DNA of 9,438 bases from an uncultured Collinsella sp. GTDB taxonomy: Bacteria; Actinomycetota; Coriobacteriia; Coriobacteriales; Coriobacteriaceae. The DNA lies in NCBI GenBank assembly GCA_902464175.1, contig CABQHZ010000064.1:1-9438 (forward strand), in the 5' to 3' direction. Below are positions 7,181-9,438 of the stretch, in pieces (the stretch's first letter is position 1; every line of letters starts with the position of its first letter). The position numbers and the translations under genes are program-made. The notes below the pieces were generated by a model. It did no database searches. It saw only the letters and a list, made by a program, of their open reading frames with translations, and had not been told where the DNA came from.

Positions 7181-7224
7181 ACGGCCCCTGTTGCAGGATA
7201 TGCAACAGGGGCCGTTTCATTTAT
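7181..7224 (+). terminator. Rho-independent terminator of rlmN
   Basis: Bases 7181-7195 (ACGGCCCCTGTTGCA) pair perfectly with 7201-7215 around the five-base loop GGATA, giving a 15-pair GC-rich stem. A T-rich run (TTTCATTTATT) follows on the plus strand. It lies about 38 bases after the rlmN stop. No T-run follows on the minus strand, so it should act mainly on rlmN transcripts. Confidence 0.85.
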
Positions 7225-7270
7225 TGACCTCAATTTTGGACCGCTGCTAGCTTCCCCATTTTTTACGGCC

Positions 7271-7314
7271 AAAATAAGGGGCCCTTGTCTCATGAATCAG
7301 ACAAGGGCCCCTTA
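7271..7314 (-). terminator. Rho-independent terminator of the parA-parB operon
   Basis: Bases 7275-7290 (TAAGGGGCCCTTGTCT) pair perfectly with 7299-7314 around the eight-base loop CATGAATC, a 16-pair stem. Read on the minus strand, the stem runs into TTATTTT, the expected U-tract. It follows the stop of the last operon gene (7341) by 26 bases. On the plus strand only TTAGAATAT follows, so it serves the minus strand. It faces the rlmN terminator. Confidence 0.85.
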
Positions 7315-7340
7315 GAATATGCTGAGTAATTGTTAGGTAC

Positions 7341-7595
7341 CTAATAGCCTACATTTTCCCATTGGTTGCTAACCCAACCTTGATTAATCTTGGGATTCTT
7401 CGTTACCTGAGCAGTACGCATGGCAACATCTTCTGTCATAACATCCATTTTCTTCTTGGATGTATCAACGATATCTTGCGCGCCACGAAGCAAACGACCT
7501 CGAAGCTCATCGTCTGTCGCGATCTTATAGCCAGCAAAGGCACCAGCTGTGACAGTCGTCACCAATGCAATCGCAGTAAAAACCTTATTCCTCAT
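7341..7595 (-). CDS. Small protein with N-terminal hydrophobic segment, coupled to parB
   Basis: This is an 84-residue protein I do not recognise. The start at 7595 is set by AAGGAGG five bases upstream, inside the last codons of parB, and the two genes overlap by 11 bases. Residues 5-23 form a single hydrophobic segment after a basic MRNK. This is either a membrane anchor or, given AGAFA before GYK, a possible signal peptide. Residues 28-60 are highly charged and probably helical (DDELRGRLLRGAQDIVDTSKK). The tail holds polar and aromatic residues (NPKINQGWVSNQWENVGY). The layout, a hydrophobic N-terminus with small residues followed by a charged helix, resembles YtxH-type small envelope proteins, but that is only similarity of form. 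As the third gene of the partition operon it might link ParB or origin positioning to the membrane; that is inference from position alone. Confidence 0.8.
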   Translation of the reverse strand: MRNKVFTAIALVTTVTAGAFAGYKIATDDELRGRLLRGAQDIVDTSKKKMDVMTEDVAMRTAQVTKNPKINQGWVSNQWENVGY

Positions 7596-8490
7596 CTTGG
7601 CCTCCTTGATCAAACTGAATCATTTCAGCAAGAATACGAGAGAGCTCTTCCTCGTCTTTAAACTCAATCTCAATCTTATTCTTTCCACGCGAGCTCTTCA
7701 CACGCACGTTGGTATTAAATACCTGACGGAGTACACGCGCAGCCTTTTTAAAAGACTGAGGCGTTGCAGGCCGCGGCGTCTTAGGTGTCTCTCCGGCAGA
7801 AAACAATGGAGCAAGATTTTCTGTCGCTCTTACGGAAAGGCCCTCTGCAACAACCTTCTCTGCAAGTCGAATTCGCGCGTCCTCATAGGGAACTGCAAGA
7901 ATCGCACGTGCGTGACCAGCAGTAAGTTTACCCTCAAAAATCATCTGCTGAACTACTTCGGGGAGATCGAGAAGGCGCAGTGAGTTTGTAATTGCAGAGC
8001 GTGACTTGCTTACGGCCTTCGACAACGCCTCCTGGGTCATACCGCTAGCATCGATGAGCTGGCGATAGCCCTTAGCCTCTTCGACGGGATTCAGATCAGA
8101 ACGCTGAAGATTTTCGATAAGAGCAAGAGCCAGCATCTCTTCATCATTAACATCTTTAATGATGACAGGCAGTTCCTCAAGACCAGCAAGCTTTGACGCC
8201 TGGTAACGACGCTCACCAGCGATGATCTCATAGCCGTTTCCATGCTTGCGAACCAAGAGCGGCTGCAAAACGCCATGTTCTTGGATTGACTCGCTCAACT
8301 CGCGAAGTTCAGTTTCATTAAAGTGAATTCGCGGTTGATTAGGGTTGGGAACGATATCCTCAATAGGTAGTTTTGTTTCAGATGCGGCATTTGAAGCAGA
8401 TGCAGCAGAACCACCGGTCTCATACTCAGCCTCTGAGACCAAAGCATTGAGTCCGCGTCCCAATCCACCACGTTTCTTTGCACTAGGCAC
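7585..8490 (-). CDS. parB: Chromosome partitioning protein ParB (Spo0J)
   Basis: ParB is a CTP-dependent DNA clamp that loads at parS, spreads along the flanking DNA, recruits SMC and stimulates ParA ATPase. The product has 301 residues. Residues 5-18 (KKRGGLGRGLNALV) are the usual ParA-contacting N-terminus. About 40-130 is the CTP-binding ParB/Srx domain, with EHGVLQPLLVR (71-81), GERRYQAS (92-99) and ENLQR (126-130). The helix-turn-helix that reads parS starts at MTQEALSKAV (151) and runs to about 172. A proline-rich linker (232-247) leads to the C-terminal dimer domain (about 248-295). The start codon is GTG, with AGAGGTG seven bases upstream, and it overlaps the end of parA by 8 bases. 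The coding sequence is visibly AT-richer than dinG or the WYL genes. Confidence 0.96.
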   Translation of the reverse strand: MPSAKKRGGLGRGLNALVSEAEYETGGSAASASNAASETKLPIEDIVPNPNQPRIHFNETELRELSESIQEHGVLQPLLVRKHGNGYEIIAGERRYQASKLAGLEELPVIIKDVNDEEMLALALIENLQRSDLNPVEEAKGYRQLIDASGMTQEALSKAVSKSRSAITNSLRLLDLPEVVQQMIFEGKLTAGHARAILAVPYEDARIRLAEKVVAEGLSVRATENLAPLFSAGETPKTPRPATPQSFKKAARVLRQVFNTNVRVKSSRGKNKIEIEFKDEEELSRILAEMIQFDQGGQDEE

Positions 8491-9283
8491 GCTTGATCAC
8501 CTCTTTTGCAAGGTTCATATACGCTTTTGCACCCTTATTTTGAGGTGCATAGGTAATTACCGGTTCTCCAAAAGACGGAGCTTCTGAGATTTTAACCGTA
8601 CGGGGAATCAGCGTCTTAAACGCCTTATCACCAAAGTACGATTGAACTTCCTCAACAACCTGATTCGACAAAGAAGTACGTGAGTCATACATGGTCATAA
8701 GCACGCCATAGGTGTCTAAGCCCTTGTTCAGACGTGATTTGACCATCTTCATTGACTCAAGCAGCTTCGTAACGCCCTCGAGTGCGTAATACTCACACTG
8801 GATTGGAATCAAAACGCTATCTGCTGCGGTCAAGGCATTGATAGTAAGCAGGCCGAGCGAAGGAGGACAGTCAATGAAAATAAAATCGAACTCGTCCTGA
8901 ATCGGCTCAAGCAAATCTTTGAGGCGGGTTTCACGAGCAATTGCGCTTACGAGCTCAATTTCGGCACCTGCAAGCTGAATCGTAGCTGGAATTACGAATA
9001 CCTTTTTGCAATTTGTATCAAGAACAAGCGATTCTGCCGGCACATCATTCAACAATGCATCATAGATGCAGTGATCAAGGTCTTCTTTTTCAATTCCAAA
9101 TCCACTGGTACTGTTTCCCTGCGGATCAAAATCGACAATCAGTGTCTTACGACCCTGCTCACCCAGTGCTGCTGCAAGGTTTACAGCCGTCGTTGACTTA
9201 CCGACGCCGCCTTTTTGATTGATGATTGCAATGATACGCGTGTCTCTTGCGTTCTTAGAACGCTTAACGTCGCGAAATCCCAC
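8483..9283 (-). CDS. parA: Chromosome partitioning ATPase ParA (Soj)
   Basis: This is a Walker-type P-loop ATPase that binds DNA non-specifically as an ATP dimer and drives ParB-parS complexes apart. In some bacteria it also regulates DnaA. The product has 266 residues. The deviant Walker A motif is KGGVGKST (24-31), with the signature lysine K24 and P-loop K29. Walker A' is LIVDFDPQGN (48-57), and Walker B is FIFIDCPPS (134-142) with D138. A 16-residue polar leader precedes the first strand. The start is GTG at 9283, chosen for AGGAGG four bases upstream. The length fits chromosomal Soj/ParA; there is no N-terminal helix-turn-helix like that of plasmid type Ia ParA. It leads the parA-parB-small-gene operon, with three parS sites in the upstream gap. 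Confidence 0.96.
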   Translation of the reverse strand: MGFRDVKRSKNARDTRIIAIINQKGGVGKSTTAVNLAAALGEQGRKTLIVDFDPQGNSTSGFGIEKEDLDHCIYDALLNDVPAESLVLDTNCKKVFVIPATIQLAGAEIELVSAIARETRLKDLLEPIQDEFDFIFIDCPPSLGLLTINALTAADSVLIPIQCEYYALEGVTKLLESMKMVKSRLNKGLDTYGVLMTMYDSRTSLSNQVVEEVQSYFGDKAFKTLIPRTVKISEAPSFGEPVITYAPQNKGAKAYMNLAKEVIKRA

Positions 9284-9322
9284 GGTCCCTCCTGGTGTAT
9301 ATTAAAGCCGTCAAACGGAGGA

Positions 9323-9338
9323 TGTTTCACGTGAAACA
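9323..9338. other. parS site 1 (parA-proximal)
   Basis: TGTTTCACGTGAAACA is a perfect 16-base palindrome identical to the standard bacterial chromosomal parS; with its flanking A and T the symmetry extends to 18 bases. It lies 40 bases upstream of the parA GTG, so ParB bound here could also affect parA transcription. Confidence 0.97.
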
Positions 9339-9361
9339 TTCCGATTCGATATCAACCGCCA

Positions 9362-9377
9362 TGTTTCACGTGAAACA
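9362..9377. other. parS site 2 (middle)
   Basis: This is a second perfect TGTTTCACGTGAAACA. Its first base is exactly 39 bases from the first base of site 1. The 23-base spacers around it are unrelated in sequence, so the regular spacing does not come from a longer tandem repeat. Confidence 0.97.
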
Positions 9378-9396
9378 CTGCAAGTTGTTAGTATCC

Positions 9397-9425
9397 ATTA
9401 TGTTTCACGTGAAACATCTAGGCAA
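9397..9425 (-). promoter_or_regulatory. Candidate parA operon promoter with parS in its spacer
   Basis: On the minus strand, TTGCCT (9425-9420) and CATAAT (9402-9397) are separated by exactly 17 bases. They match the -35 and -10 consensus at 4 of 6 and 5 of 6 positions. parS site 3 (9401-9416) fills most of the spacer and overlaps the -10 by two bases. Transcription would start near 9390 and give a leader of about 107 bases carrying parS 2 and parS 1. ParB binding here should block RNA polymerase, which would make the operon self-repressing. The operon may also be read through from rsmG. Confidence 0.45.
9401..9416. other. parS site 3 (rsmG-proximal)
   Basis: This is a third perfect TGTTTCACGTGAAACA, again 39 bases from its neighbour. 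It begins one base from the stop codon of the probable rsmG gene and lies inside the spacer of a candidate parA promoter. Confidence 0.97.
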
Positions 9426-9438
9426 GCGGATTCTTCTT
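9418..9438 (-). CDS. rsmG: C-terminal end of probable rsmG (16S rRNA m7G527 methyltransferase), partial
   Basis: Only the last six codons and a TAG stop are inside the window (Lys-Lys-Asn-Pro-Leu-Ala). Two facts support rsmG (gidB). Its products commonly end in a basic segment followed by KNPL or KRPL-like residues, and rsmG directly precedes parA-parB near the origin in many bacteria. With six residues, the identity rests on that motif and on gene order. The rest of the gene lies beyond the right edge. Confidence 0.5.
   Translation of the reverse strand, partial: KKNPLA

Noticed and set aside
5994..7220. A 408-codon open minus-strand frame covering rlmN
   Set aside because: It lies wholly antisense to rlmN, whose product has every diagnostic cysteine. 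Its start falls at the terminator hairpin without a ribosome-binding site. The length is explained by strong codon bias in rlmN, which keeps the opposite frame open.
7333..7344. 12-base palindrome TTAGGTACCTAA at the stop codon of the small gene
   Set aside because: Short, AT-rich at the ends, without repeats elsewhere in the window or a neighbouring promoter; most simply chance.
7596..7613. Upstream TTG start for the small gene after parB
   Set aside because: The AAGGAGG lies downstream of this TTG and at ideal distance from the ATG at 7595, so the added six codons are not translated as part of this gene.
8926..8940. parS-like GTTTCACG inside parA
   Set aside because: Only one half-site is present; the following bases (AGCAA) do not form the TGAAAC arm.
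9284..9417. The rsmG-parA gap as a replication origin
   Set aside because: No cluster of DnaA boxes (TTATCCACA-like) and no AT-rich unwinding tract are visible. The gap is explained by parS sites and a promoter, with oriC probably lying outside the window.

Overview
The window looks like a chromosomal, origin-proximal segment from a high-GC Gram-positive bacterium. My best guess is a Coriobacteriia relative such as Collinsella. The grounds are a tandem pair of PafB/PafC-style WYL regulators, a DnaQ-DinG fusion helicase, a GC-rich left part, and the rsmG-parA-parB order with perfect TGTTTCACGTGAAACA parS sites. The genus is inference from gene content, since no rRNA gene is present. I see no transposase, integrase, CRISPR array, tRNA or phage gene. 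Nearly everything is core housekeeping or DNA maintenance.

Layout, left to right. Positions 1-227 hold no secure gene: there is a possible 44-codon minus-strand ORF and a weak promoter. Two overlapping plus-strand genes (228-1250 and 1237-2154) encode WYL-domain transcriptional regulators. They meet, stop codon on stop codon, a minus-strand pair: ddl (6004-5039, D-alanine--D-alanine ligase) followed, with a 7-base overlap, by a dinG-type gene (5045-2151) that fuses a DEDDh exonuclease to an XPD-like helicase with an apparent iron-sulfur cluster. Divergent from ddl is rlmN (6090-7142, 23S rRNA/tRNA adenine-C2 methyltransferase). An intergenic block (7143-7340) holds a near-match parS site and two long perfect hairpins that read as convergent terminators.

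The right end is the minus-strand chromosome-partition operon: parA (9283-8483), parB (8490-7585) and an 84-codon gene for a small protein with an N-terminal hydrophobic segment (7595-7341). Each gene overlaps the next. Upstream of parA lie three perfect parS sites at an exact 39-base pitch, then the last codons of what is probably rsmG (gidB). A candidate promoter in the rsmG tail has the outermost parS in its spacer, which suggests autoregulation by ParB.

Functionally, ParA, ParB and parS drive origin segregation and SMC loading. RlmN tunes the ribosome, Ddl makes the D-Ala-D-Ala peptidoglycan precursor, and DinG probably resolves unusual or damaged DNA structures. The WYL pair resembles actinobacterial DNA-damage regulators and may control repair functions. 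The most interesting leads are the regularly phased parS array with its embedded promoter, the isolated variant parS behind rlmN, the unrecognised small protein coupled to parB, and the coexistence of exonuclease and Fe-S helicase motifs in DinG.
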